The translations under genes were made by a program, and so were the position numbers. From Streptomyces sp. CB01249 (GTDB lineage Bacteria > Actinomycetota > Actinomycetes > Streptomycetales > Streptomycetaceae), in contig NZ_LISW01000009.1 in assembly GCF_001905735.1 (NCBI RefSeq), positions 307,263-371,262 on the forward strand: a stretch of 64,000 nucleotides of DNA, in the 5' to 3' direction. Below the pieces are notes generated by a model. The model was not told the origin of the DNA, made no database searches, and saw only the letters and a list, made by a program, of their open reading frames with translations. This document shows, in pieces, positions 43,494 to 52,412 of this stretch; position 1 is the stretch's first letter; each line of letters opens with the position of its first letter.

Positions 43494-44297
43494 CTACTGG
43501 CCGGTGTAGACGACCAGTTCGCTGCGCAGCCGCCGCAGTGTCGGACCGGGCACGCGCAGGCAGTCGCGTACGTAGGCGTCCAGGCCGCCCCAGCGCTCGT
43601 CCATGGCGGCCAGGGCCGTTTCGAGGTAGCGGGGGCGGACCTCGATGATCGCGGAGGCGATCTCCGGGTCGCCTCCGGCGTCGAGGAAGCCCTGCACGTA
43701 CGGCCGTCCGACGACCCGCAGCACCGGGTTCACGGCAAGGAACTCCTGCCGCACGACATCGCGCGAGGCGCCGAGGATCAGGAGCAGCAGGGCGGCCCCC
43801 CAGCCGGCGCGGTCCTTGCCGGTGGCGCAGTGGAAGAGCACCGGCCGCGCGGCGGGGTCGGCGGCCGTGTCGATGAAGGCGCGGTACGCGGCCGCGGCGC
43901 CCGGCGAGAGCACCAGCTGCCGGTACGACCGCGCGACCGCCTCCTCCGCCTTGCCGTCGCCCAGCAGCCGCTCGGCCTCGACGGGATCGGCGAGCAGCGC
44001 CCGGAAGCGGGCGGGGGTCACACCCGGGTTGTCGCCCAGCACATCGGCGACGAAGAGCCGGGCGCCGGGCGGCAGGGAGTCGGGGGCCGAGCCCCGCTCG
44101 TCGGCGGTCCGCAGGTCGACGACCGTACGGATGCCGAGCGCGGCGACGGCCGCGGCGTCCACCGGGTCCAGTCCACCGAGCCGGCCGGAGCGCAGCACCG
44201 CGCCCGGCCGCACCTGTCGGCCCGGGCCCAGCGGGATGCCGCCGAGATCGCGCAGATTGAGGGCGGAAAAGGTCGGGACGGCCCTGACGGTTTGCAC
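43494..44297 (-). CDS. Tyrosine phosphatase (PTP-type, DSP/IphP-like)
   Basis: A 267-residue phosphatase of the bacterial IphP/MptpB type. It has the N-terminal NLRDLGG signature, the IRTVVDLRTADERG segment and the P-loop HCATGKDRAGWG, with catalytic Cys157 and Arg163. The Asp/Lys after the Cys (GKDR) is the form seen in dual-specificity and phosphoinositide-active bacterial members. No signal peptide is seen. GAGGA lies about six bases before the ATG. It is a single gene with a 182-base upstream gap that holds a small dyad (GATGT-CGTC-ACATC near 44367). Confidence 0.9.
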   Translation of the reverse strand: MQTVRAVPTFSALNLRDLGGIPLGPGRQVRPGAVLRSGRLGGLDPVDAAAVAALGIRTVVDLRTADERGSAPDSLPPGARLFVADVLGDNPGVTPARFRALLADPVEAERLLGDGKAEEAVARSYRQLVLSPGAAAAYRAFIDTAADPAARPVLFHCATGKDRAGWGAALLLLILGASRDVVRQEFLAVNPVLRVVGRPYVQGFLDAGGDPEIASAIIEVRPRYLETALAAMDERWGGLDAYVRDCLRVPGPTLRRLRSELVVYTGQ

Positions 44298-44479
44298 GAT
44301 GGATTTCCTCTTTTCCCGGCGCGCATCCGAAATGATTTCGGCCTGGCCGGATCAAAAGTCGCATGATGTCGTCACATCGACAAAGTAAAACGCCGGAGAT
44401 CATCGAACGGCCGGGCATAGCCGTCATGCGCGCAGGCGGAAGGGGGGTTACGGGGCGGATGCCCCGCGACCCCGTTGCC

Positions 44480-44806
44480 TCACCCGGCGAGCAGGCGTGC
44501 CTTCTGGGCCTCGAATTCGGCCTCGGTCAGGATGCCCTGCTGCTTGAGCGCGGCCAGCCGTTCCAGCTGCCCGATCATGTCCTCGCCCGGTGCCGCGGCC
44601 GGTGGGGCCGCGGGCTGCGGGGCGGGCGCCATCGGCTGCTGGGCGGCCAGTTGCTCGGCCTCCTGCTCGGCGAACCTGTTCTGCTGGCGCTGCTGGACGC
44701 GCCCGGTGACGGCGGACGCGGTGCCCGCGATGACGGCGGTGCGCGCGGCGGCCCCGATGAGGCCGGGTCCGCGGCGGTTCATTCCGGGTCCTCGGAAGAT
44801 CGGCAT
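44480..44806 (-). CDS. SHOCT-domain protein
   Basis: A 108-residue protein. A Gly/Arg-rich start (MPIFRGPGMNRRGPG) leads to a short hydrophobic patch LIGAAARTAVIAGTASAV. A Gln-rich helix QQRQQNRFAEQEAEQLAAQ and an Ala/Pro linker follow. The C-terminal 30 residues are a clear SHOCT domain: QLERLAALKQQGILTEAEFEA then QKARLLAG. SHOCT domains mediate self-association. AAGGGGA lies six bases before the ATG. It is paired with the DUF6325 gene 26 bases upstream, an arrangement common in actinobacteria. Confidence 0.88.
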   Translation of the reverse strand: MPIFRGPGMNRRGPGLIGAAARTAVIAGTASAVTGRVQQRQQNRFAEQEAEQLAAQQPMAPAPQPAAPPAAAPGEDMIGQLERLAALKQQGILTEAEFEAQKARLLAG

Positions 44807-44832
44807 GGCGTGTTCCCCTTCCGGTGCGGGCG

Positions 44833-45261
44833 TCAGCCGGTGTGACCGGCGGCGGATGCGGCGGCCTCCGCGACCTCGGCCGGAATCCGTTCGTGGGCGA
44901 TGACCTGCCCGCCCGACGCGCGGACGGCCTCGGCCAGCGGGACGGCCCACAGGTCCTCCCACACGATCAGCGCGGCGGAGCTCCCCGGCGGCACGCGCTC
45001 GCCGAGCAGCCGGATGTCCTCGCTGCTCAGCATGCCGCTGACCTCGCCCTCGACCGGCTCGAAGGAGACCAGGTCGTCGGGGTCGAGATCGTCCAGTTCG
45101 ACGGCCTGGATCGTGCCGTCCTCGGCTCTCTGCACAAAGGTCAGGTCCAGGATGCGCACCGCCTTCGAGGCGACCGCGTCGGCCAGCGCGGGCGCGATGG
45201 CGCCGGTGAACCGGCTGCCGGGAAACGCGACGACGAGGTATTCCACTGGTCCCACGGTCAC
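44833..45261 (-). CDS. DUF6325-family protein
   Basis: A 142-residue protein that opens with GPVEYLVVAFPGSRFTG, then APALADAVASKAVRILDLTFV, and has an acidic middle with ELDDLDPDDL. This is the DUF6325 (DUF1269-like) pattern usually seen next to SHOCT proteins in actinobacteria. The function is unknown. The GTG at 45261 has GAGAGGA eight bases upstream. The 195-base gap to the divergent mutA gene contains overlapping short inverted repeats at 45314-45330. Confidence 0.83.
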   Translation of the reverse strand: MTVGPVEYLVVAFPGSRFTGAIAPALADAVASKAVRILDLTFVQRAEDGTIQAVELDDLDPDDLVSFEPVEGEVSGMLSSEDIRLLGERVPPGSSAALIVWEDLWAVPLAEAVRASGGQVIAHERIPAEVAEAAASAAGHTG

Positions 45262-45443
45262 GGGTGCGTCCTCTCCGCATGAATGGATTGTGAGCAGCAT
45301 AACTTTGGGCAATCAGTGCCGCACTGCGGCAAATCACCACATAGCAACAAGAGCGGCTACGCGACCGTACGTAAAGGATCAAGTGCGCTGGGGGAGGGCA
45401 AGGTCACAGGCCGACGCACTGCTCCTCCCCCGGGAAGCTGCCC

Positions 45444-45449
45444 TAGCAT
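45444..45449 (+). promoter_or_regulatory. Probable -10 box (TAGCAT) for a leaderless mutA mRNA
   Basis: TAGCAT fits TANNNT and ends seven bases before the mutA ATG at 45457. No ribosome site is present in that short gap, so transcription starting at or next to the ATG is the simplest reading. Confidence 0.4.
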
Positions 45450-45456
45450 CTGGGCC

Positions 45457-47313
45457 ATGACGGTCCAGCCTGCTGACGGGCTTCCGCTGGCCGCCGGATT
45501 CCCCGACCCCACCCATGAGCAGTGGCAGAGCCTTGTCGAAGGTGTGCTGCGCAAATCGGGCAAGGACGTATCGGGACCGGCCGCCGAGGAAGCACTGTCC
45601 ACCACGGTGGAGGACGGGCTCATCACCCGGCCCCTCTACACCTCGCGCGACGACGCGCCCGATGCCGGTCTCCCGGGCTTCGCCCCGTTCACCCGCGGCA
45701 GCAAGCCCGAAGGGTGCACGGCGGGCGGCTGGGGCGTACGCCAGCGGCACGCGTTCACCGACCCCGCCCGGCTCAACGAGGCCGTGCTCGCGGACCTGGA
45801 GAACGGCGTCACCTCGCTGTGGCTGGCCGTCGGCGGCGCCTCCGGCGTGCCGGTCTCCGGTCTGGACCGGGCCCTCGACGGCGTCCTGCTCGACCTGGCG
45901 CCGATCGTCCTGGACGCGGGCGCGGAACTGGACGCCGCGGCGACCGAGTTGCTGCGGCTGCACGCGGAGCGCGGTGTCCCGGCAGGAGAGGTCCGGGGCA
46001 GCCTCGGCGCCGATCCGCTGGGTCGGGCCGCGCGCGAGGGCACCCAGCCCGACCTGTCGGAGGCCGTCCGCTGGGCGCGACGCTGCGCCGAGGAGTACCC
46101 GGGGCTGCGCGCGGTCGTCGTGGACGCGCTGCCGTACCACGAGGCGGGCGGTTCGGCGGCCGAGGAGCTGGGCGCCTCGCTGGCCACGGGCGTCGCCTAT
46201 CTGCGGGCGCTGACCGAGGCCGGGCTCGATGTCGAAGCGGCGTGCGGGCAGTTGGAGTTCCGGTACGCGGCGACCGCCGACCAGTTCCTGACGATCGCCA
46301 AGCTGCGGGCAGCGCGCCGGCTGTGGGCGCGGGTCGCCGAGGTCTGCGGGGCTCCCGGCGCCGGGGCGCAGCGGCAGCACGCGGTGACGTCACCGGTCAT
46401 GATGACGCGGCGCGATCCGTGGGTGAACATGCTGCGGACCACCCTCGCGAGCCTCGGAGCGGGCGTCGGCGGGGCGGACGCGGTGACCGTGCTGCCGTTC
46501 GATCACGCGCTGGGCCTGCCCGACGCGTTCGCCCGGCGCATCGCCCGCAACACCTCCACGATCCTGCTGGAGGAGTCGCACCTCGCCCGGGTCATCGACC
46601 CGGCGGGCGGTTCCTGGTACGTGGAGCGGCTGACCGACGAACTCGCGGAAGCGGCCTGGTCGTTCTTCCAGGAGATCGAGCGGGCGGGCGGCCAGACGGC
46701 CGCGCTGAACTCGGGTCTGGTCGCGGAGCGGATCGCGGCGACCTGGGCGGCGCGCAGCAAGGACCTGGCGCGGCGCAAGGAGCCGGTGACCGGGGTGAGC
46801 GAGTTCCCGCTGCTGGCCGAACGCCCGGTGGAGCGCGAGCCGTTCCCGGCGGCCCCGGCGCGGGGCGGCCTCCCGGTCGTCCGGCGCGACGAGGCGTTCG
46901 AGGCGCTGCGGTCCCGCTCGGACGCCCATCTGGCGGCGACCGGGAGCAGGCCGCGCGTGTTCATCGCCGCGCTGGGCCCGGCGGCTGTGCACACCGCGCG
47001 GGTCTCCTTCGCCGCGAACCTGTTCCAGGCGGGCGGCGTCGAGCCGGTCCACGAGCCGGTTCAGGTGGACGCGTCATCGGTGGCCGCGGCGTTCGCCGCC
47101 TCCGGGGCGGACGCGGCGTGCCTGTGCTCCAGCGACGCGCTCTACGCCGAACAGGCGGCGGAGGTCGCCGCGGCGCTGGTCGCGGCGGGTGCGCGGCGCG
47201 TGTATCTGGCGGGGCGGCCGGGTGCGTACGACGGTGTGGACGAGTACGTCTTCGCCGGCTGCGACGCGGTGGCCGTGCTGTCTTCCCTTCTCGACCGGAT
47301 GGGTGTGGCGTAA
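45457..47313 (+). CDS. mutA: Methylmalonyl-CoA mutase, small (beta) subunit
   Basis: A 618-residue subunit of adenosylcobalamin-dependent methylmalonyl-CoA mutase, which interconverts methylmalonyl-CoA and succinyl-CoA. The barrel part shows LITRPLYTSRDDAPDAG, HEAGGSAAEELGASLATG-like segments and VIDPAGGSWYVERLTDEL. The C-terminal flavodoxin-like domain (RVFIAALGPAAVHTARV) lacks the DxHxxG cobalamin-binding motif, as is normal for the structural, non-catalytic subunit. Its TAA overlaps the mutB ATG (TAATG), so synthesis of the two subunits is coupled. The likely mRNA is leaderless. Confidence 0.95.
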   Translation: MTVQPADGLPLAAGFPDPTHEQWQSLVEGVLRKSGKDVSGPAAEEALSTTVEDGLITRPLYTSRDDAPDAGLPGFAPFTRGSKPEGCTAGGWGVRQRHAFTDPARLNEAVLADLENGVTSLWLAVGGASGVPVSGLDRALDGVLLDLAPIVLDAGAELDAAATELLRLHAERGVPAGEVRGSLGADPLGRAAREGTQPDLSEAVRWARRCAEEYPGLRAVVVDALPYHEAGGSAAEELGASLATGVAYLRALTEAGLDVEAACGQLEFRYAATADQFLTIAKLRAARRLWARVAEVCGAPGAGAQRQHAVTSPVMMTRRDPWVNMLRTTLASLGAGVGGADAVTVLPFDHALGLPDAFARRIARNTSTILLEESHLARVIDPAGGSWYVERLTDELAEAAWSFFQEIERAGGQTAALNSGLVAERIAATWAARSKDLARRKEPVTGVSEFPLLAERPVEREPFPAAPARGGLPVVRRDEAFEALRSRSDAHLAATGSRPRVFIAALGPAAVHTARVSFAANLFQAGGVEPVHEPVQVDASSVAAAFAASGADAACLCSSDALYAEQAAEVAAALVAAGARRVYLAGRPGAYDGVDEYVFAGCDAVAVLSSLLDRMGVA

Positions 47314-49514
47314 TGCGTATCCCCGACTTCTCCGACATCGGGCTCGGGCCGGACGGCTCCCCCGAGGTCACCGAGGACCAGTGGCGCGCCGCGGTCAAGG
47401 AGTCCTCCGGCAGCTCGGTGGGCGACCTGCTGTGGGAGACCCCGGAGGGCATCGGCGTCAAGCCGCTGTACACCGGACACGACCTGGAGGGCCTGGACTT
47501 CCTCGGCACGTACCCCGGAGTCGCGCCGTACCTGCGCGGTCCGTACCCGACGATGTACGTGAACCAGCCGTGGACGATCCGGCAGTACGCGGGTTTCTCC
47601 ACAGCTGAGGAGTCCAACGCGTTCTACCGGCGGAATCTGGCGGCGGGTCAGAAGGGCCTGTCGGTCGCCTTCGACCTGCCGACGCACCGCGGCTACGACA
47701 GCGACCACCCCCGGGTGACCGGCGATGTCGGCATGGCCGGTGTGGCGATCGACTCGATCTACGACATGCGTCAGCTCTTCGACGGCATCCCGCTGGACCG
47801 GATGTCGGTGTCGATGACGATGAACGGGGCCGTGCTGCCCGTCCTCGCGCTGTACATCGTGGCCGCCGAGGAACAAGGCGTACCGCCGGAGAAGCTGGCC
47901 GGGACCATTCAGAACGACATTCTGAAGGAGTTCATGGTCCGCAACACCTACATCTATCCGCCGAAGCCGTCGATGCGGATCATCTCCGACATCTTCTCGT
48001 ACACCTCGCAGAAGATGCCCCGCTACAACTCGATCTCCATCTCCGGCTACCACATCCAGGAAGCCGGAGCCACGGCCGATCTGGAGCTGGCCTACACCCT
48101 GGCCGACGGGGTGGAGTACCTACGCGCCGGGCAGAACGCGGGCCTCGACGTCGACGCGTTCGCACCCCGCCTGTCCTTCTTCTGGGCGATCGGCATGAAC
48201 TTCTTCATGGAGATCGCGAAACTGCGCGCCGCCCGGCTCCTCTGGGCCAAGCTCGTACAGCAGTTCGACCCGAAGAACCCCAAGTCATTGTCGTTGCGGA
48301 CGCACTCGCAGACGTCGGGCTGGTCGCTGACCGCGCAGGACGTGTTCAACAACGTCACGCGCACCTGTGTGGAGGCGATGGCAGCGACCCAGGGGCACAC
48401 CCAGTCGCTGCACACCAACGCCCTGGACGAGGCGCTGGCCCTGCCGACGGACTTTTCTGCGCGCATCGCCCGCAATACCCAGCTGCTGCTCCAGCAGGAG
48501 TCCGGCACGGGCCGGGTCATCGACCCGTGGGGCGGCAGCGCGTACGTGGAGAAGCTGACGTACGACCTCGCGCGGCGGGCCTGGCAGCACATCGAAGAGG
48601 TCGAGGCGGCAGGCGGCATGGCCAAGGCCATCGACGCGGGCATCCCGAAGCTCCGCATCGAGGAGGCCGCCGCCCGTACCCAGGCCCGCATCGACTCCGG
48701 CCGCCAGCCGGTGATCGGCGTCAACAAGTACCGCGTCGAGACCGACGAACAGATCGACGTCCTCAAGGTAGACAACACCTCGGTCCGCGCCCAGCAGATC
48801 GAGAAGCTGCGCCGACTGCGCGAGGAACGCGACGAAACCGTCTGCCAGGACGCCCTGCGCGCGCTGACCGCGGCCGCCGAGCGCGACCCGGGCCCCGGCC
48901 TGGAGGGCAATCTGCTGGCGCTGGCCGTGGACGCGGCCCGTGCGATGGCGACCGTGGGCGAGATCTCGGACGCGTTGGAGAAGGTCTATGGCCGTCACGC
49001 GGGCCAGATCCGTACGATCTCCGGTGTGTACCGCAACGAGGCAGGGGAGTCGCCGTCCGTGGACCGCACCCGCGCACTGGTCGACGCGTTCGAGGAGGCC
49101 GAGGGGCGCCGTCCGCGCATCCTGGTCGCCAAGATGGGCCAGGACGGGCACGACCGGGGCCAGAAGGTCATCTCCACCGCCTTCGCCGACCTGGGCTTCG
49201 ACGTGGACGTCGGCCCGCTCTTCCAGACCCCGGGCGAGGTCGCCCGGCAGGCGGTCGAGGCGGACGTGCACATCGTGGGCGTCTCCTCCCTGGCCGCCGG
49301 CCACCTCACCCTCGTCCCGGCGCTCCGCGAGGAGCTGGCCGCCGAGGGGCGCGAGGACATCATGATCGTGGTGGGCGGGGTGATTCCGCCGCAGGACGTG
49401 GACGCGCTCCTGGAGGCGGGCGCCGCGGCCGTGTTCCCACCCGGGACTGTGATCCCGGAGGCGGCCCACGACCTGGTGACGCGGCTCGGTTCCGCGCTCG
49501 GCCACGAGCTGTGA
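47313..49514 (+). CDS. mutB: Methylmalonyl-CoA mutase, large (alpha, catalytic) subunit
   Basis: A 733-residue catalytic subunit. The substrate barrel contains the strings LYTGHDLEGLDFLGTYPG and THRGYDSDHPRVTGDVGMAG. The C-terminal cobalamin-binding domain has MGQDGHDRGQKV with the lower axial ligand His613, followed by the SSLAAGH (SxL) and VGGVIP (GG) motifs. The enzyme joins propionyl-CoA and odd-chain or branched-chain carbon to the succinyl-CoA pool; in Streptomyces it also feeds polyketide precursors. The ATG shares bases with the mutA stop. It ends 11 bases before the meaB start, so the three genes form one operon. Confidence 0.97.
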   Translation: MRIPDFSDIGLGPDGSPEVTEDQWRAAVKESSGSSVGDLLWETPEGIGVKPLYTGHDLEGLDFLGTYPGVAPYLRGPYPTMYVNQPWTIRQYAGFSTAEESNAFYRRNLAAGQKGLSVAFDLPTHRGYDSDHPRVTGDVGMAGVAIDSIYDMRQLFDGIPLDRMSVSMTMNGAVLPVLALYIVAAEEQGVPPEKLAGTIQNDILKEFMVRNTYIYPPKPSMRIISDIFSYTSQKMPRYNSISISGYHIQEAGATADLELAYTLADGVEYLRAGQNAGLDVDAFAPRLSFFWAIGMNFFMEIAKLRAARLLWAKLVQQFDPKNPKSLSLRTHSQTSGWSLTAQDVFNNVTRTCVEAMAATQGHTQSLHTNALDEALALPTDFSARIARNTQLLLQQESGTGRVIDPWGGSAYVEKLTYDLARRAWQHIEEVEAAGGMAKAIDAGIPKLRIEEAAARTQARIDSGRQPVIGVNKYRVETDEQIDVLKVDNTSVRAQQIEKLRRLREERDETVCQDALRALTAAAERDPGPGLEGNLLALAVDAARAMATVGEISDALEKVYGRHAGQIRTISGVYRNEAGESPSVDRTRALVDAFEEAEGRRPRILVAKMGQDGHDRGQKVISTAFADLGFDVDVGPLFQTPGEVARQAVEADVHIVGVSSLAAGHLTLVPALREELAAEGREDIMIVVGGVIPPQDVDALLEAGAAAVFPPGTVIPEAAHDLVTRLGSALGHEL

Positions 49515-49525
49515 GCCGCTGAGCG

Positions 49526-50524
49526 ATGGCCCCGAGGATCGATCTCGACAGTTATGTGAAGGGCGTGCTCGACGGGAAGCGCGCGCACATCGCGCGCGCC
49601 ATCACCCTGGTCGAGTCCACCCGCCCCGACCACCGGGCGCTGGCGCAGGAGTTGCTGCGCCGACTGCTGCCGCACTCGGGCCACGCCCGGCGCGTCGGCA
49701 TCAGCGGGGTGCCCGGGGTCGGCAAGTCGACGTTCATCGACGCGCTCGGCACCATGCTCACCGGGCTCGGGCACCGGGTCGCCGTGCTGGCGGTCGACCC
49801 GTCGTCCAGCCGGACGGGCGGTTCCATCCTGGGCGACAAGACCCGGATGGAACGGCTCGCGGTGGACCCGGCGGCCTTCGTGCGCCCCTCCCCCACCGCC
49901 GGCACGCTGGGCGGGGTGGCGAAGGCGACCCGCGAGTCCATCGTGGTGATGGAGGCGGCGGGCTACGACGTCGTGCTGGTGGAGACCGTCGGTGTCGGCC
50001 AGTCGGAGACCGCGGTCGCCAACATGGTCGACACGTTCCTGCTGCTGACCCTGGCGCGCACCGGTGACCAGTTGCAGGGCATCAAGAAGGGCGTCCTGGA
50101 ACTCGCGGACGCCATCGCCGTCAACAAGGCGGACGGCCCGCACGAGCGCGACGCGCGGTCCGCCGCCCGTGAACTGGCGGGCGCGCTGCGGCTGATGCAC
50201 CCGGCGGACGCGGCGTGGACCCCGCCGGTCCTGACGTGCAGCGCCCGCGAGTCGACCGGTCTCGACACGCTGTGGGAGCGGCTGGAACAGCACCGGGCGC
50301 TCCTGGAGTCGACCGGCCGGCTCGCCGCCAAGCGCAGCGAGCAGCAGGTGGACTGGGCCTGGACGATGGTGCGCGACGAACTCCTGGAAAGCCTGCGCGG
50401 CCACGCCGGGGTGCGGGCGGTGGCCCCGGACCTGGAGCGCCGGGTGCGGGAGGGGACGCTCCCGGCGACCCTGGCCGCCGAGGCGATCCTCAACGCGTTC
50501 CGGGGGTCCGGCCCGGCTGTCTGA
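49526..50524 (+). CDS. meaB: MeaB-type GTPase chaperone of methylmalonyl-CoA mutase
   Basis: A 332-residue G3E-family GTPase. The P-loop is GVPGVGKST, followed by VDPSSSRTGGSILGDKTRM (switch region with family-typical Asp), the Glu-rich ETVGVGQSE, and the base-specifying NKADGPHE. It gates cobalamin loading and protects the mutase. Its place immediately after mutB confirms the assignment. It is convergent with the NADH dehydrogenase gene, leaving 24 bases between stops. Confidence 0.95.
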   Translation: MAPRIDLDSYVKGVLDGKRAHIARAITLVESTRPDHRALAQELLRRLLPHSGHARRVGISGVPGVGKSTFIDALGTMLTGLGHRVAVLAVDPSSSRTGGSILGDKTRMERLAVDPAAFVRPSPTAGTLGGVAKATRESIVVMEAAGYDVVLVETVGVGQSETAVANMVDTFLLLTLARTGDQLQGIKKGVLELADAIAVNKADGPHERDARSAARELAGALRLMHPADAAWTPPVLTCSARESTGLDTLWERLEQHRALLESTGRLAAKRSEQQVDWAWTMVRDELLESLRGHAGVRAVAPDLERRVREGTLPATLAAEAILNAFRGSGPAV

Positions 50525-50548
50525 GCGGCCGCCGCCCGCCGCGCCCGG

Positions 50549-51910
50549 TCACATCCGGGTGTGGAGGGCGGCGGTGTGCTTCCGGACCTCCTCCGGAGTC
50601 AGGTAGCTGTCGGTGTATTCAAAATTGCGCAGGGTCGCCTCTTTGCGCATCTGGAAGCCGGTGCGGACGAAGTCGTCGCCCGCGGCGGCGTTGATCAGCC
50701 AGTTCGCCATGACCCGGGCCTTGGCGACGTTGGTGCGCAGCGCCGACCAGTGGTAGCCGCGCGCCACGGCCTGGGCGCTGATGCCGTGCATCTCGATGCC
50801 GAGGGGCTTGGACACGGCGTCCTTGCCGCCGAGGTCCACGACGAGCCCGAGGTCCTTGTGGACGTACGGCTGAAGCGGCTGGTTGCGCAGCTTCGCGAGG
50901 AGGTTGTCGGCGAGCTTGCGGCCCTGGCGCTGCGCGTGCTGCGCGGTGGGCGGGCAGACCGCGCCGTCGCCCTTGGCCAGGTCGGGCACGGCGGCCACGT
51001 CGCCGAGCGCGAAGATGCCGTCGTGGCCCGGCAGCACCATCTCGGGCGTGACGGCGAGCCGCCCCTTCACGGTCTCCGCGTCGAAGGTGCCGACCAGCGG
51101 GCTGGCGGCGACCCCGGCGGTCCAGATCAGCGTCCGACAGGGCAGCACCCGGCCGTCGGTGAACGTCACGGTGTCGGGCCCGGCCTCGGCGACGGACACG
51201 CCGAGCGACACCTCGATGCCCCGGTCGCGCAGCACCTTGAGGGCGCTGGCGCCCAGCTTGTCGCCCAGTTCGGGCATGAGCTTCGGGGCGATGTCGATGA
51301 GGTGCCACTTGACGAGCTTCGGGTCGAGCCTGGGGTAGTGCCGCAGCGCGTTGGTGGTGAGGCGCTGGAGGCAGGCCGCGGTCTCGGTCCCGGCGTACCC
51401 GCCGCCGACCACGACGAACTGGAGCCGGGAGGCCCGCTCCTCCTCGTCGTGGCTGGCGTCCGCGAGGTCGAGCTGCGCGATGACGTGGTCGCGTACGTAG
51501 GCGGCCTCGGCGAGCGTCTTCATCCCGCGGGCGTGATCGAGGAGCCCGGGGATGTCGAAGGTCCGGGTGACGCTGCCGGGGCTGAGGACGAGGTGGTCGT
51601 ACGGTTCGTTGACGATCTCGTCGGTGATCTTGCGGATCACGCACACCTTCGCCTCGGGGTCCACGCCGATGGCCCCGCCGGGAATGATGCGGGTGCGGTG
51701 GCGGCTGCTGCGGCGCAGCGAGAGCGCGACGGACTGCGGGGTCAGCACCCCGGACGCCACCTGGGGCAGCAGGGGCAGGTAGAGCTGGTACGAGAACGGG
51801 GCGACGAGCGAGACGTCCGCTTCACCGGGCCGCAGCCCCCGCTCCAGACGGCGTACGCACTCGACCCCGGCGAAACCGGCTCCGACTACGAGAATCCTGG
51901 GTCGTGCCAC
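50549..51910 (-). CDS. Type II NADH dehydrogenase (NDH-2-like FAD oxidoreductase)
   Basis: A 453-residue single-subunit flavoprotein. The FAD site is ILVVGAGFAGVECVRRL near the N terminus and the NADH site is FVVVGGGYAGTETAACL in the middle. GIFALGDVAAVPD precedes the C-terminal membrane-associating part. It oxidises NADH and reduces quinone without pumping protons. The GTG at 51910 (VARPRIL) has AAGGGA nine bases upstream; the open frame upstream is unsupported. It lies downstream of a cytochrome oxidase subunit I gene on the same strand, so respiratory coupling is likely. Confidence 0.9.
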   Translation of the reverse strand: MARPRILVVGAGFAGVECVRRLERGLRPGEADVSLVAPFSYQLYLPLLPQVASGVLTPQSVALSLRRSSRHRTRIIPGGAIGVDPEAKVCVIRKITDEIVNEPYDHLVLSPGSVTRTFDIPGLLDHARGMKTLAEAAYVRDHVIAQLDLADASHDEEERASRLQFVVVGGGYAGTETAACLQRLTTNALRHYPRLDPKLVKWHLIDIAPKLMPELGDKLGASALKVLRDRGIEVSLGVSVAEAGPDTVTFTDGRVLPCRTLIWTAGVAASPLVGTFDAETVKGRLAVTPEMVLPGHDGIFALGDVAAVPDLAKGDGAVCPPTAQHAQRQGRKLADNLLAKLRNQPLQPYVHKDLGLVVDLGGKDAVSKPLGIEMHGISAQAVARGYHWSALRTNVAKARVMANWLINAAAGDDFVRTGFQMRKEATLRNFEYTDSYLTPEEVRKHTAALHTRM

Positions 51911-52043
51911 AGTGATCGTCCCTTCTGGGGGTCTGCACGGTCGTCCGTTCGCCTGCCCCGTCACACGCGACCGTCACCTCTCATCTTCACGACCGGGCGG
52001 CGAGTGCGCCTGCTGGGAAGGCAGAACGGACGACCGCGCCGGA

Positions 52044-52412
52044 TCATCTGGCCAGGTAGGTGACGACCCCGCAGGCGCCGCCCGCCGCGCCCGCGCAGAC
52101 CACGGCGGCGGCGACGCAGCGGGCCCGCAGCCTGCGGTAGCGCTCGGTGTACTCGCCGCGCAGTTGCAGGGCGCGGGCGGAGATCCGCGCCAGCGTCACC
52201 CGGGACTCGGCGGTCCGCTCGGCGGTGTAGACCCGCTCCACGTCCTCGCGCTGGGCGGTGGTGAGCCAGGGCAGCTGGTCGGTGAAGCGCCGGGCGAGCC
52301 TGCGGGCCTGCTCGACCTCGGCGTTCCACAGCAGGTAGCCCTCCATCCGGGCCAGTCCCCGAGCGCTCTCGGCGTCCGGGTCGGTCTGCGCCCGTCTCTT
52401 CTCGCCGCTCAC
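52044..52412 (-). CDS. Small helical protein with a C-terminal membrane segment, coupled to oxidase subunit I
   Basis: A 122-residue protein I do not recognise. A charged helical stretch (SARGLARMEGYLLWNAEVEQ, then ARRLARRFTDQLPWLTTAQR) is followed by another helix ending in RARCVAAAVVCAGAAGG and a short tail GVVTYLAR. It therefore looks like a single tail anchor with a cytosolic coiled region. Its GTG shares bases with the TGA of the subunit I gene (GTGA), so it is made together with the oxidase subunit. A role as a small accessory or assembly partner of this oxidase is an inference from that coupling alone. Confidence 0.65.
   Translation of the reverse strand: MSGEKRRAQTDPDAESARGLARMEGYLLWNAEVEQARRLARRFTDQLPWLTTAQREDVERVYTAERTAESRVTLARISARALQLRGEYTERYRRLRARCVAAAVVCAGAAGGACGVVTYLAR

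Noticed and set aside
44360..44385. Dyad GATGT-CGTC-ACATC above the phosphatase gene as a CRP/FNR site
   Set aside because: Arms are only five bases and do not match the CRP or FNR consensus; chance is likely.
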